NCBI GenBank assembly: GCA_964058805.1
Contig: CAXKVV010001847.1
Coordinates: 1-27,810, forward strand
Direction of reading: 5' to 3'
DNA length: 27,810 bases
From: Schoenoplectus triqueter
Taxonomy: Eukaryota; Streptophyta; Magnoliopsida; Poales; Cyperaceae
The translations under genes and the position numbers were made by a program. The notes below the pieces were generated by a model that saw only the letters and a program-made list of their open reading frames with translations, was not told the DNA's origin and made no database searches. Positions 17,336 to 27,705 of the stretch are shown here, one piece after another. Position 1 is the stretch's first letter; each line of letters opens with the position of its first letter.

Positions 17336-17627
17336 ATTTTATAGATGTATTTTTTTATCTATAGATTGATGATCATTTAAATTTTATATAATTTCATTAT
17401 CATTTGATAGTCTATCAAATACCGGTAAATTCAACCGTTATGAATTATATTAAAATTTGATATTCTTTGTTGGACTATTAAATGATAATGAAATTACATG
17501 AAATTTAAATGACCATCAATCTATAGGTAGAAGAATACATCTACAATTTTTTTAAGTATTTTTGTACTTATTTAAAAACCCATTATCAAAATTATCAAAA
17601 TAATTCATTGTCAACCCATCCCTTCCC
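17336..17627. mobile_element. Foldback MITE, GGGAAGGGATC family, copy 2
   Basis: Inner arms ATGTATTTTTTTATCTATAG (about 17343) and CTATAGGTAGAAGAATACAT (about 17521) mirror each other and continue through ATTTAAATTTTATATAATTTC and its complement. The right terminus CATTGTCAACCCATCCCTTCCC ends at 17627 and matches the end of copy 1. The matching left terminus is missing and is replaced by the minisatellite. Confidence 0.7.
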
Positions 17628-17689
17628 ATATTTAGGAGGTAGTCACATGGACACAAGTCGTTTCAAAGCAGCTAGGTTTATGTCAGATA

Positions 17690-18064
17690 GGGCTAGCATC
17701 GGCAAAAGCATTCATTTGATAATGGTTTTATATTTATTATATAGGAAATGTTATTAAAGAATTAGCACTGGGAAAAGCACCAGGGAAAACATTGAGAAAA
17801 ATATTCTTTTGAGTTTAATAATGGTTTTTATATAATAACCATTACTGAATCTTCATATTCAGTAACGTTATTTCAAAACAACTGTTATTGAAGCCTTTTC
17901 CAACTTTCTGACACTTCTTACATCTTTTTTTAACGGTTTTTTTTTTTTACAATCGTTATCAACTTCAGTGATATTTGCAAAATGCCATCAAACAATTTTA
18001 CTAACGGTTTTTATTATAAACCATTAATAAAAGAGTGTTAGTAAATGTCCTTTTTATTGTAGTG
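17690..18064. mobile_element. CACTA-like element end 1
   Basis: The right end TTTTTATTGTAGTG (18051-18064) is, on the minus strand, CACTACAATAAAAA, the usual start of plant En/Spm (CACTA) elements. Inside are AACGGTTTTT, AATGGTTTTTATA and TAACCATTA words in both orientations, as expected for subterminal repeats. The left end was not found, and no transposase is visible. Confidence 0.45.
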
Positions 18065-18067
18065 TTA

Positions 18068-18225
18068 AAAATATTAAATTTCATGATTTTTTAAGCTTTT
18101 TAGATATTTTTTAAAATAACCCTAAAATATACCATTTTCTTATGTTAAACAAGAATATTTTTAAAAATAATTCAAAAAAAACTAGAAAACATTAAATATC
18201 ATGAAATTTATTATCCCATAAAATT
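18068..18225. repeat. Foldback repeat
   Basis: TAAATTTCATGATTTTTTAAGC near 18074 is mirrored by ATTAAATATCATGAAATTTA near 18190, with complementary AT-rich sequence between. It is probably a small MITE core. Confidence 0.45.
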
Positions 18226-18340
18226 TTTGACATAAAAAATTATTGAGCAATTTAGATTGATCGTTTGAGCTGTCAGGATATGTTATCTCATGCTAAAGTA
18301 AATATATATATTTTTTACTTTATAAAATATCATAATGCAT

Positions 18341-18342
<2 letters not shown>

Positions 18343-18384
<42 letters not shown>
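18343..18384. repeat. (CT)n(TA)n compound microsatellite
   Basis: CT repeats (18343-18364) run into TA repeats (18364-18384) at the left edge of the next MITE. Confidence 0.9.
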
Positions 18385-18686
18385 GATAAAGATGATGCGT
18401 GACGCGAGCTTAATCTTATGGAGACCTTCCGTGGGGTGTCACCGTTTTTAATTTTTTAAAAGTCAACTCTAAAATAATAATAAAATATTTAATATTTGTA
18501 TATCATTTTTAAAAATAAAAAATATTGACTTAAAAAACTTAAAATACCCTAAATGTTTGTATCCCATAAGATTTCATACGAATAATTTAATGAGCATGAT
18601 AAATTAAAATTTGGTGATGATTTGATGTACGTTTTGAGTTAAACTCATGATGGATCTCAATGAGGTTAAACTCACGTTATCTTTAC
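18385..18686. mobile_element. Foldback MITE with TA ends, copy 2
   Basis: The right half (CCCATAAGATTTCATACGAA, AATGAGCATGATAAATTAAA, GATGATTTGATGTAC, TTTTGAGTTAAACTCA, ATCTTTA) closely matches the right half of the element at 15307-15743. The left end GATAAAGAT mirrors the right ATCTTTAC. TA tracts flank it on both sides. The left arm has diverged, so the hairpin is less perfect than in copy 1. Confidence 0.7.

Positions 18687-18741
<55 letters not shown>
18687..18741. repeat. (TA)n(GA)n compound microsatellite
   Basis: A TA run followed by a GA run lies between two MITEs. Together with the CT/TA tract at 18343 it makes mirror-image flanks around the MITE. Confidence 0.9.
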
Positions 18742-18743
<2 letters not shown>

Positions 18744-19120
18744 ATCTATCGCTAGTCGTGAAGTATAAAATATTTTTGTACTTCACGCTGTATCTCTCAT
18801 TCTTGAATTTAAAATATCGATCCAATCGTTCAAAGTATGCATCATACTAAAATATATTTGGAGACTAAATTTTATATTTTTAAAAATTTTATTCTCTTTT
18901 TAGGGGTAAAAATATATTGAATTTATAATTTCTAATAATAATGATTTTCTAACCCTAAAAAAATAGAATTTTTTCCAAAAAATATAAAATTTAGTCTCCA
19001 AACATATTTTAATATAAAGAATACTTTGAATGGTTGGATCGATATTTTGAAATCGAAAATGAAAAATATGACACGAAATACAAAATATATTTTATACTTC
19101 ACGACTAACAGTAGCATAAC
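18742..19120. mobile_element. Foldback MITE, AGTCGTGAAGTA family
   Basis: A palindrome of about 380 bp. The left arm GTTATCTATCGCTAGTCGTG is mirrored at the right end by CACGACTAACAGTAGCATAAC; the arms continue through AAGTATAAAATATTTTTGTA, AAAATATCGATCCAATCGTT and TTTGGAGACTAAATTTTATA. TA or GA microsatellites flank it. Frames on both strands (18647-18850, 18932-19138) encode similar peptides because of the symmetry, not because of a gene. Confidence 0.8.
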
Positions 19121-19134
19121 TATATATATAATAC

Positions 19135-20045
19135 CCAAAACTATATGTACATAATATTATGTTTTGTTAGTCTCAATTTGAAAAAAAATACTAATTAGAC
19201 ACAAACAAGTTAAACGTACGATACTATAATAGAATGAGCCAAAATGTTATCGTTGTTATTTTTGAAAGTTGTGGCAAATGTTACTATTGTATCTAAATTT
19301 TTAGTTATCAATTATTTTGTACAACTAGCACAAAATCCGCCCATTATGCACACTCTTTTATTTTTAAAAATATTTGTGTCTAGCACTAATTTTATTATAG
19401 CTAAATGATATTTTTATGTCTAAATCAATTACAAAGACTCTTAAAAAAAATCATTAATTAATAAAAATGATAAACAAAATATAACAAAATATTCTTTTAT
19501 GAGTATGGTTGTACAATATATATTTTTTAAAAATAAAATTTAATAATAGTTGATGTTTAATTTATTTGATATACAATTTCTTTTTTAGACCTCTTATAAA
19601 TATATGGTAAAAATTAGCAAAAAAATAGAGAAGAAAAATTGATTTGACTGAAATCTAAATCATTGCTTTTTTAAAATAAACTAGTCTCAATCATAAATTA
19701 AAACATAAGTATTTCAGTCATTACACATTATCTAATAATATTAATGGAGAAATTTAGTTCATACACTCTTTATAAAATTTATATTTTTCTTTAATACGAA
19801 TGGTTTGTGTTTTGATTTATGTGCTTGATTTTCACTTGCATAATTTGTATCGCTTCTTATCGGAGTATCAAGGAAACAACATATATATGACATGAGACTT
19901 ATATATATATATTTTTTCATATTATTGAATAAATAAGATGTATTCACATTTTTTACTATATATATGTATTGCATGAATAAGATGTATTCACATTTATTAC
20001 AGAAAAATATTTTGACAATTTATAAATATATTGTATATGACTATC
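19135..20045. other. No gene seen; small direct repeat
   Basis: AT-rich sequence. AATAAGATGTATTCACATTT occurs twice (19932-19951 and 19976-19995), a 44-bp direct repeat. Nothing else could be identified. Confidence 0.4.
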
Positions 20046-20480
20046 AATATAGATTAGTCACCAAAAAAACAACAGTATATTTAAAAGAATTAATATTCGG
20101 TATATTAAATTTGCTATAACCATTACTAAAGATGAAATAAAAAAATTGACATATGTACTTTAGTAATGTTTGTAAGATAGAACTGTTACAAAGATTAAAT
20201 ATAAAAAAATCTAATACACATGTTTGTAACGATTCTTTATTAAAACAGCAACTAAATCCCATCATATAATAACTGTTCTTTACTAAAACAACTGTAATGG
20301 TTCTATATTAAAACAGTTACAAAAAGGTTACCCTTCTATAACGTTTTGATTTTTTTTCAGAACGGTGCACCTCTGTAACGGTTGTTATATACTTTTAATA
20401 AACTCTCCATCTATCACGGTTGTACAACCGTTATTAAATGTAAAATTTAATCGTTGTTAAAGCTCTTTTTTATGGTAGTG
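20046..20480. mobile_element. CACTA-like element end 2
   Basis: The right end AAAGCTCTTTTTTATGGTAGTG ends at 20480; the minus strand begins CACTACCATAAAAA. The interior holds many AAC(A/G)GTTNTA, GTAACGGTTG and ACAACCGTTATTAAA words in both orientations. The left end is unclear, and no transposase frame is seen. Confidence 0.5.
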
Positions 20481-20615
20481 TTCAAAGATATTTCAATATG
20501 AAGATTATATTCAATGGTTTGAATCGGTCGTTTGGACTTTTAAATTTGAGATATGGATATGAAGTACTTGAGGTTTTGTGCTTCATGAAGCACCATAGCC
20601 TCACTCATACTAATT
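20481..20615. mobile_element. MITE fragment next to CACTA-like end
   Basis: ATATTTCAATATGAAGATTA, GGTCGTTTGGACTTTTAAAT and TTTGAGATATGGATATGAAG closely match 24762-24842, which also directly follows a CACTA-like end. One end of a foldback element seems to be present at each site. It is distantly like the AGTCGTGAAGTA family. Confidence 0.45.
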
Positions 20616-20649
20616 TTATAAAAATATTTAATAAATATTTAATTATTTT

Positions 20650-20785
20650 ATACATGTCGGATCGGATATAAGTTAAAAAAATTTATCCGAATTTAATCGT
20701 ATCGGGTTCAGATCAAATAAAAAAAAATAATAAAATAATATGATCCGACCTAAATCCGGCCCGACGTGACCTATTGACACCCATA
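20650..20785 (-). mobile_element. hAT-like right terminus
   Basis: The minus strand starts TATGGGTGTCAATAGGTCAC followed by GTCGGGCCGGATTTAGGTCGG. This strongly resembles plant hAT termini (TAGGGGTGTCAA with GGTC/CGGG-type subterminal repeats). GTCGGATCGGATATAAG at the left edge is part of the same pattern. No matching left end or 8-bp duplication was found. Confidence 0.55.
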
Positions 20786-21840
20786 TGCAGCAACACTGAC
20801 TCTCTAGCGTGTTTTAGTTGGTGCTTGTTTTTTGGTTGTCCGATTTTTATTGTCTAATCTGTCGATGGCTTTAGTTGGACATCTAAAATCGCTAAATATA
20901 ACTTCAAATGCATTTTATGTGTCATAATTTTGGTACTCTGGCTTTTCCAGTGGTTATTGATGTTGTTTGTGATTTTTTGATCGAACTACAGAAAAAGAAA
21001 ATGAAAAGCAAAACAAACATCACTTTTTACTACCCTTTGAAATGCAGCACGAGATAAGAGCACAAAAAGTGAAAAAAAAAGGAAACAAACTTTCAATTAT
21101 AGGAAACGAAATCAGGCAGCAGATGTGATAAATGATCGGAGCACTCCTGAATGCATAAATTTTAGGGTGTTGTCTTAAGTTGTGTATGAAATTCAATAAA
21201 ACTTCAATATTGAGGTTGTACCGCCAATTAATAAACTAGTCACATCATGTACACTTTCAAATTGATTAAGAGATTCCTCTGCGATTCAGCTCTCTATTAC
21301 GATTAACACATTCTGAGACTTAGAAACCGTCCTCCCAACACGAAAATATAAAACGAAACACTAAACAAACAAACAAAAAAGTAACACTAACAAAATAAAT
21401 AACAATTAACGGGTTGCAAAGACTACATATTCAGAGTCAAGCAGTCGATGTCATAGGGGATTTAAATGGAGAAAATAAGCTGCACATCAAGCAAGAGAAC
21501 ACAAAGCTACATGGTACATTACGCACAAGGGCATTGTTAACTGGTACATTCAATTAATTATATAGCATATTTATAATCTCACTTCATCAACGGAGTCAAA
21601 GATATCATTACTCACTGAATAATGAGGGATATAATATTTTTGTATGAATAACTTTTCTCTACATAATTTATGAATATAAAAATATAATCTTTATGGCTAT
21701 CAGTGAAAAATATTGAACCATCTTATACATAAAATTCAAACATTAATTAAAATAAATGATAATATAAACACAATTCATTTATTATTTCATTTGAAACATT
21801 CGGCAAGCGTAATCAATAGACAAGAGCTTATCTTAAAATG
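20786..21840. other. No gene seen
   Basis: A less repetitive stretch with mixed composition and many stop codons in all frames. It includes an A-rich tract near 21060-21095 and AAACAAACAAAC words near 21365. I see no domain, promoter or inverted repeat that I can support. Confidence 0.4.
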
Positions 21841-21957
21841 AAATTCATATTATTATAGCCATCTTCCTGAGGGTTGAATTTGAACTCTCGACTGATTTAG
21901 CAGGATTCATTCTTTCATCTAAATAATAATATGAATTTCATATTATTATAGCCCTTA
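21839..21957. repeat. Short repeat pair with palindromic AT core
   Basis: TTCATATTATTATAGCC occurs at about 21844 and again at about 21936, and the second copy is part of the palindrome AATAATATGAATTTCATATTATT. The sequence between resembles a repeat fragment (GGGTTGAATTTGAACTC). Confidence 0.5.
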
Positions 21958-22474
21958 TGGTCATATCTTCTTTTTCTTTCCTAATAAATCTATTCAAAGC
22001 GTCATATTCAATACATTAATCTCTATTAGATATTTATGTGATTAAATTGATAACTCTTTATCATATGATAAGCAGAATTTAATTATCATTTAATCCACAT
22101 ATTAATCTTATCCGATAATTATCTTATTTATGGAAGAGTATTTATTATTTATTAATTTATAGAAATAGAACTCTGTAATTCCAAGTCCTCAACATGAATG
22201 ATCTATTAATAAAAATAATCAAGAAATAAAATCACTAAAAATAATCCAATTATGAATAAAATATAAAGTCAATAATTTTAATTGGCTTCTAAGATATAAA
22301 ACTAGCACAATGTTCCACTAATTCATCAAAAATCTAATAGATTTTTTTTTATCAAAATCTTCTTAAATGAATCCAACTTTCAGAACATATAGATTAACAT
22401 GCTTAAGTAGATAATTACTAGCTAGCTTCATAAAAGACATCTCCAACTCTCGAGTGCCCAGATATTTTACTTAT

Positions 22475-22765
22475 TTTTTGTGCAAACTATCAAACTAGAA
22501 TGCTTAATTTTATTTTCAAATAAATTCTCTAACACTTGCACTAGGTCGTTAAAGATTTTTATTAAAGTTTATTTCACTCAAGAAAGATTGTATAGGTTTA
22601 TTGCATTGAAGAAAAATGAGTAATTCTAATTTACTTTTTTTTATATAAACTATCAAACTAGAATGCTTAATTCTATTTTCAAATAAATTTTCTAACACTT
22701 GCATTAGTTTGCTAAAGATATTTATTGAGATTTATTGCATTCAAGAAAGATTGTAAAGGTTTATA
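22475..22765. repeat. Tandem duplication, 163-bp offset
   Basis: AAACTATCAAACTAGAATGC at 22484 recurs at 22647. Both copies continue through CTATTTTCAAATAAATT-like sequence, CTAACACTTGCA and CAAGAAAGATTGTA to AGGTTTAT. The second copy is slightly shorter. No coding potential is evident. Confidence 0.8.
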
Positions 22766-22769
22766 CAAT

Positions 22770-23880
22770 AACATAAGGGTCATAAAAATATTTTTTTGCC
22801 AAAACATTATATATTGAAAACTTTCTATTTTAAAACACTTCATGAAAATTTGTCTACTTATTTTGTCATACCTGATTATAAAAAAACCTTCCATTTTTTT
22901 AAAAATACTTCTTAATGATAATCTGTCAGATTCATTTTTAAGATTTGTTTTCCTCCTTTTTTTTACAATTAATACCTATTTTGTCCATTTTGCTAGATTA
23001 TGATATGTTTTTTCCTTCTTTTTTATGAGTATTAATTGTCTGTCAGCTCTACTAGCAGAAAATATTGTTTTTTCGGAAATCACAAATGTTGTAGAAAAAA
23101 TTCCAAATTTTTTTTGGTTAATTTTTTCTTTTTCTATTACTCTCTGTAGCAAAAATATATATGAATTCGTAGAAGAGTATTTCAAGGTTATAGTTGATAA
23201 AATGAAAAAAAAGATGTATTTTTTAGATATTGAAGTTAATTAGGCCTAAAGGATCTTGATTGATTGTGAGTTAGAGTCAAAGTTGATCGAGTTCAATTTT
23301 ATGGTGATCATCTATAATTCTTTGGTTTTATGGAGTAGGAAAATGTATTTGTTCAATTATTAATGTGTAGTTGTGAGTTATTATTAAAATAATTTTGCAT
23401 TTTAAAAAAAGCATTTGTATGTGAAATGTCTGATATATCCTTTATAAAAATAAAAAGCATTATGACCAAAATAGCTTCCTTTTATTTTTTGAAGTCTAAT
23501 TGTTCGCCAATGAGATAAGGTAAATACCAAAAGCTTCTTAGAAAATTCAAATGCATTGAATATAAATTTATTTTTTACGTGACATTTATATTTTTTTTCT
23601 TATATCAAACTAAAATTAATGAAGCAACGAAAGCCATGAAGAATTATTAAGATACAAGATATTAATATACTAGCCAATTATATAATATATATAATGTCAA
23701 GAATTAAGATAGATTCTTCGTGGATGACATAAATTCTTTGCTAGTAAAATTAAATTCTAAAAATATACTTAACTAAGAACAACATGTCAACCTAGATCTA
23801 CAACTAATTATATATATTACTTGCCAAAATTAAGAAAATTCAAAAAAAAAAGTTGAATTTAAAATATTGACTCCAGAACA
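22770..23880. other. No gene seen
   Basis: AT-rich sequence with a few 60-72 codon frames on both strands that lack recognisable features. No inverted repeat or microsatellite of note. Confidence 0.4.
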
Positions 23881-23884
23881 TTTC

Positions 23885-24029
23885 ATAATAAAAATCGTTA
23901 CTGAATGATAATTTTTAGTAACTGTTCTTATTTAGAACCGTTACTAAACTTTATAATTATTAAAGTTTTTAGTAACCGTTCTTATTTAGAACTGTTAGTA
24001 AACTTCACAATCATTCCTACGATGTAGTG
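23885..24029. mobile_element. CACTA-like end 3
   Basis: Ends GATGTAGTG (24021-24029), minus strand CACTACATC. The interior has AGTAACYGTTCTTATTTAGAACYGTTA motifs, twice, which are short hairpins of AACCGTT type. It is probably the 3' subterminal region of a non-autonomous CACTA element. Confidence 0.45.
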
Positions 24030-24264
24030 CTTGAACCATTATCAAATATAAATATATTAAATTATACACTTGCTTTATAAAGAAATTGAGCACATCCATT
24101 ATTGAACGACCCAATATTGATATCTCTCTCCATTGTCTCCTTAGACCCTATGTGGTAGAGGGATAAAGTGGGATTAAATATTCAAAAATTTAGTGAAAGT
24201 ACCATGATTTGACATGTTATTGATGTGTGTCTCTCCATTGGACAGAGAAGTTAAGCACAACCAT

Positions 24265-24641
24265 TACGCAACTGTTGTTAAATTTTAGTTTTTTGTGATT
24301 TGTAACGGTTTTGAGCTATAACTGTTAGAAATTAGCATCTTTCATTTTTTATAATGGTTCTAAGAAAGAACCGTTATAAATTTATCAATCAGTAACAGTT
24401 CTGGCTTAGAACCGTTATAACTTTTTTTTTTTGAAACTGTTCTCATTATGAACCGTTACAAATAATATCCTAACGCCTGCAGATCTACTTTTACTTTTAA
24501 TTTTTAATGGTTTAAAGTAAAAAAAAACGTTGCTAAATTGTTCATATGAATAACATAAATGCCACTGACCTTAATCAGTAGCTATTTTTGCTAAAAATCA
24601 TTATTAAAGGGGAGTTGCTAAAGCCTTTTTTTGTGGTAGTG
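24265..24641. mobile_element. CACTA-like end 4 with AACCGTT hairpins
   Basis: Ends AAAGCCTTTTTTTGTGGTAGTG at 24641, minus strand CACTACCACAAAAAAA. At 24300-24470 there are inverted pairs such as GGTTCT-aaga-AAGAACC and AGTTCT-ggctt-AGAACCG. These fit subterminal transposase-binding repeats. Other repeats differ by one base in the same motif (AACNGTT). Confidence 0.5.
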
Positions 24642-24744
24642 AGATAAACTTTTTTTTGCTATTTTTTAGATGAGTGAAAAATCACTAGTAATGGATGATA
24701 CATAAATCATTAGGTCAATAAATTTTATACTAATTTTTTTTAAT

Positions 24745-24897
24745 ATAAAATTTGATCTCCAAAAATATTTCAATATGAGGATCATGTTCAACGTTTAGAT
24801 CGGTCATTTGAATTTTTAAATTTGAGATATGAACACGAATCACGGGAAGTTTTATGCTACGCGAATCGTCATAGTCTCTCTCTCTATATATTATTGT
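24745..24897. mobile_element. MITE fragment related to 20481-20615
   Basis: It shares ATATTTCAATATGAGGATCA, GATCGGTCATTTGAATTTTTAAA and TTTGAGATATGAACACGAA with the fragment after CACTA-like end 2. It ends in (CT)n TATATA near 24890. Confidence 0.45.
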
Positions 24898-24899
24898 AG

Positions 24900-25400
24900 G
24901 TTGTCTTTATATTAGAGGTCGTGTTCAATATCTAATTTTTTTAAAACGTCAAATGTACCTTTCCATATCTTAGATGCTTGAACTCATGAACTTAGTGGTA
25001 GCGGCAGTGTCATTGACCATCCATAGTGGACACCACATTCAAGCATCATATATATATATATATATATAATGTTATAAATTAATAACAAGCACTCCTTTGA
25101 TTAATTTCAGCACAGTACATCTTCCATCCCGTCCATATCAAAACAAGTCTATTTGTAGATTCTCGACTTAATTACCAGAGAATCTATTATTGTTGACATA
25201 ATTCTTTTGAAAAAGCATTGTGACAAATTAATCCCGAGTTTATATAAATAGAATATATTTGGAGATGAGCATGACCTCTCACCTTAAAGCACTCATCACC
25301 TCCACACATGCAAGTGCACAGCATGCCAAAATTTCTTTTATTACATCACTCTTTTTTTGTTTTTAGAGACGATTTAGCTAATTGGGAGAACTTAATGCAG
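24900..25400. other. No gene seen; (TA)n at 25049-25068
   Basis: Mixed sequence with a TA microsatellite. The stretch 24975-25045 (CTTGAACTCATGAACTTAGTGG and CACCACATTCAAGCATC) has inverted ends CTTGAA/TTCAAG and may be a small repeat, but I cannot classify it. Confidence 0.4.
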
Positions 25401-25605
25401 GATTAAGATAAGCACTATCTTTTGAATTTTTGTCTGTATGGTTAATCTTACTTGTGGCCCTGATTAAGATAATTAACCTACAAGTAGAATCTTGTGTATT
25501 GTGCTTAATTATGTGGGGCCCACTAGGGCTTCTCAGCATATCAGGATGGGCAACGTAAAGAGGGGAAAGAGGTTTATATATCCTGCTTCACACTAAGATA
25601 AGCAT
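25401..25605 (+). promoter_or_regulatory. Possible promoter-like cluster (GATAAG, TATA)
   Basis: AAGATAAGCACT (25405) and AAGATAAGCATT (25595) both carry GATAAG, the I-box core of light-regulated plant promoters. A TTTATATATCC TATA-like word lies at 25573. No convincing downstream gene exists: the 85-codon frame at 25605-25862 has no domain. This may be chance or a decayed promoter. Confidence 0.25.
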
Positions 25606-26290
25606 TGATATCTTGTTGGACTAAATTGTGGATTGGGTTGAATGGAGTTTGGCTAGAAGATATAAAAAAATTTGAACGCGTATTCAAAGATGCACTCGTG
25701 CGGTCAAGTTTCCTATTTTCTTCACGCCGTCAAGCAGACAACAGCTGTATAATTCACCAACCTTTACTTGAAAATTGTTTTTTTTTTTCTAGTAAATATT
25801 GGTACTTTTTTTTTTCTAGTGAAGGTAGACTTCAGGCATTCTTTTTATTTTTTTGGTATTGACGGAGCTAATTTGAACTCATAATCTCTTTTGAGATCAT
25901 CTTAGTTAGCTATATTTGATCTATATTAAATTATTTATGAAAATTGGTACCTTTTAATTTCGAGATTATGTACTTTATAAGTTTTGCATCGATGCATTGG
26001 AGATGAATTAGTTATCTATAAATTTGAAATATTCAGAAAAAAGTTTCTCTTGGGTGCAAATGAAAACCTTTGTTGTCTAATAACATTGGTATATATAAAT
26101 TTTCATTAGCAGAGATGTAAAATGGATGAAAGAATTAAGTTTGGTACTTATTAAAGATTAGTGAGATAGGGTGTTAAGAACAAAGATTCTTTTATTTTGT
26201 TTCGAATATATTATTAATTTATTCTAGAAAAAAAATATGGGCATTAATTCATCACAACAAAATTTAGCCAAGCCTTGCTTGCGTTTATGC
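25606..26290. other. No gene seen
   Basis: AT-rich sequence with two long T runs near 25780 and 25810 in a similar context (TTTTTTTCTAGTRAA). Nothing else supported. Confidence 0.35.
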
Positions 26291-26298
26291 ATGGTATA
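26291..26298 (+). other. Target-site duplication, left copy
   Basis: ATGGTATA immediately precedes the TAGAGGTTTG terminus, and an identical 8-mer follows the right terminus at 26917-26924. Eight-bp duplications are typical of hAT transposition. Confidence 0.8.
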
Positions 26299-26916
26299 TA
26301 GAGGTTTGTTAAAACCGCCGGGTACAACCCGTACCCGGTACCCACGGTATCCCTACCCGTGCCCAGGTATAGGCGGGTACACGGGTACGGGTTTGAGAAG
26401 GGGCGGTCAGTTTTTTTTTTTTGGAAAAAATCTGTTGTACCCGTACCCGTTTACCCGCCGCCCGCGTACCCGCGCCCGTGTACCCGCCGCCCGTGCCCGT
26501 ACCCGCGTACCCATTGTTATAACGGTTTCAGAAATCATTATAACGATTTGCTGAAACGTTATAACATTTCATAAATCTAACGGTTTGCTGAAACGTTATA
26601 ACGTTTCATCAATCGTTATAACGGTTTGATGAAATGTTATAATGTTTCAGCAAACCGTTATAACGTTTGACCCGCCGACCCGTCCCGTTCCCAACCGCCG
26701 ACCCGTGTGCCCGAGTACCCCCGTACCCGTACCCGTGGTACCCGTGTACCTGCGACGGGCGAGGGTATGAGAGGGGTAGGGTACGGTTTTGAAAAAAAAA
26801 ACCTGTCTACCCGTGCCCGCCGTACCCGTCTACACGCCGTACCCGTGCCCGCCCTACCCGCCGCCCGCCGCGGGTGTACCCTGCCCGTACCCACGGTACC
26901 CGCCGGCAAATCACTA
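26299..26916 (+). mobile_element. Complete non-autonomous hAT-like element, 618 bp
   Basis: The termini TAGAGGTTTG and CAAATCACTA form a 10-bp imperfect inverted repeat (8 of 10 match), flanked by the 8-bp duplication ATGGTATA. The element is filled with GC-rich ACCCGT/CGGGTAC words in two blocks (26320-26513 and 26668-26905). Both blocks contain the module GGGTACGG-TTTTGA followed by a T- or A-rich run and ACCCGTRCCCG. The centre (26515-26667) is an array of AACGTTATAACGTTT palindromes. It has no transposase; the frames inside are products of the repeats. An autonomous hAT elsewhere would have mobilised it. Confidence 0.85.
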
Positions 26917-26924
26917 ATGGTATA
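26917..26924 (+). other. Target-site duplication, right copy
   Basis: ATGGTATA, identical to the 8-mer at 26291-26298. Confidence 0.8.
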
Positions 26925-27705
26925 TTTGCGTCGACTACTGTTGTGTTCTGGCGGCTGGATATATATTTTATCCGGGTTAAAGCGTGTGGAAAGTGGAGGT
27001 AAAGTGGTAAACTCATGTTGCCTGTTACGGCAGGACACTTGTTCCATGTACGCTGTAGCGGCATGTAGCCAGTGAAGGCAAACCACGTGTTACCTTGACT
27101 AAGAGGTAAGCATACAGGACCCTGACCAAGACCTTGACGTATGTATTTATGTAATGTATCTATGACCATGATGATGCATGAATAATAATGCCTCATTTGT
27201 TTTAACGCAGCGTATTGCCTTGCGACTAACTAGCGTGCACAAATTGCCTAGAATTTAATGCTTCCAATATTTGGCCTTTTCCAGTTTTGTATTCACACTC
27301 AATACATAATTTTCTACTTTATTATGTTTATTAATATTAACATGTGAACTGAATTAATAGATAGCTTCTTTTTATTTGGCAAACCACAAAAAGTTGAAAA
27401 TTAACATTGATTATAAAGAGACTTATTTTATTTTACCATTAGTTATTTCATGACCATTTTATTCTAGGAAGATAAGTAGATAACAAATTAAGAGGAGAAA
27501 GCCTTCAAAGTTCGATGCTATAAATTAGTAATAAATATGAGGGCAGTAGATGCGTTCTTAACTTATTATTTATTTTAGGCATACAATCAGAATCAAACGG
27601 TTAAATCAGATTATAAAATTTTCACCGAAATTAAACTTGTGGTATAATCTAGATCGTATAGTTTTAATTAAATTCGTACCTAGCTAAGAGCACATCCATT
27701 ACCAT
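26925..27705. other. No gene seen; less AT-rich part at 26930-27240
   Basis: The first 300 bp have higher GC than their surroundings, a CCACGTGT G-box-like word (27083) and a small CCTG-ttacgg-CAGG foldback (27020). No frame of note is independent of the neighbouring hAT repeats. The rest is plain AT-rich sequence. Confidence 0.35.

Noticed and set aside
26237..27196. Open frames of 105-142 codons on both strands, the longest in the window
   Set aside because: They lie mostly within the CCCGTAC repeats of the hAT-like element and consist of Arg/Pro/Gly/Thr/Val repeats in several overlapping frames. No domain, and their existence follows from the absence of stops in the repeat.
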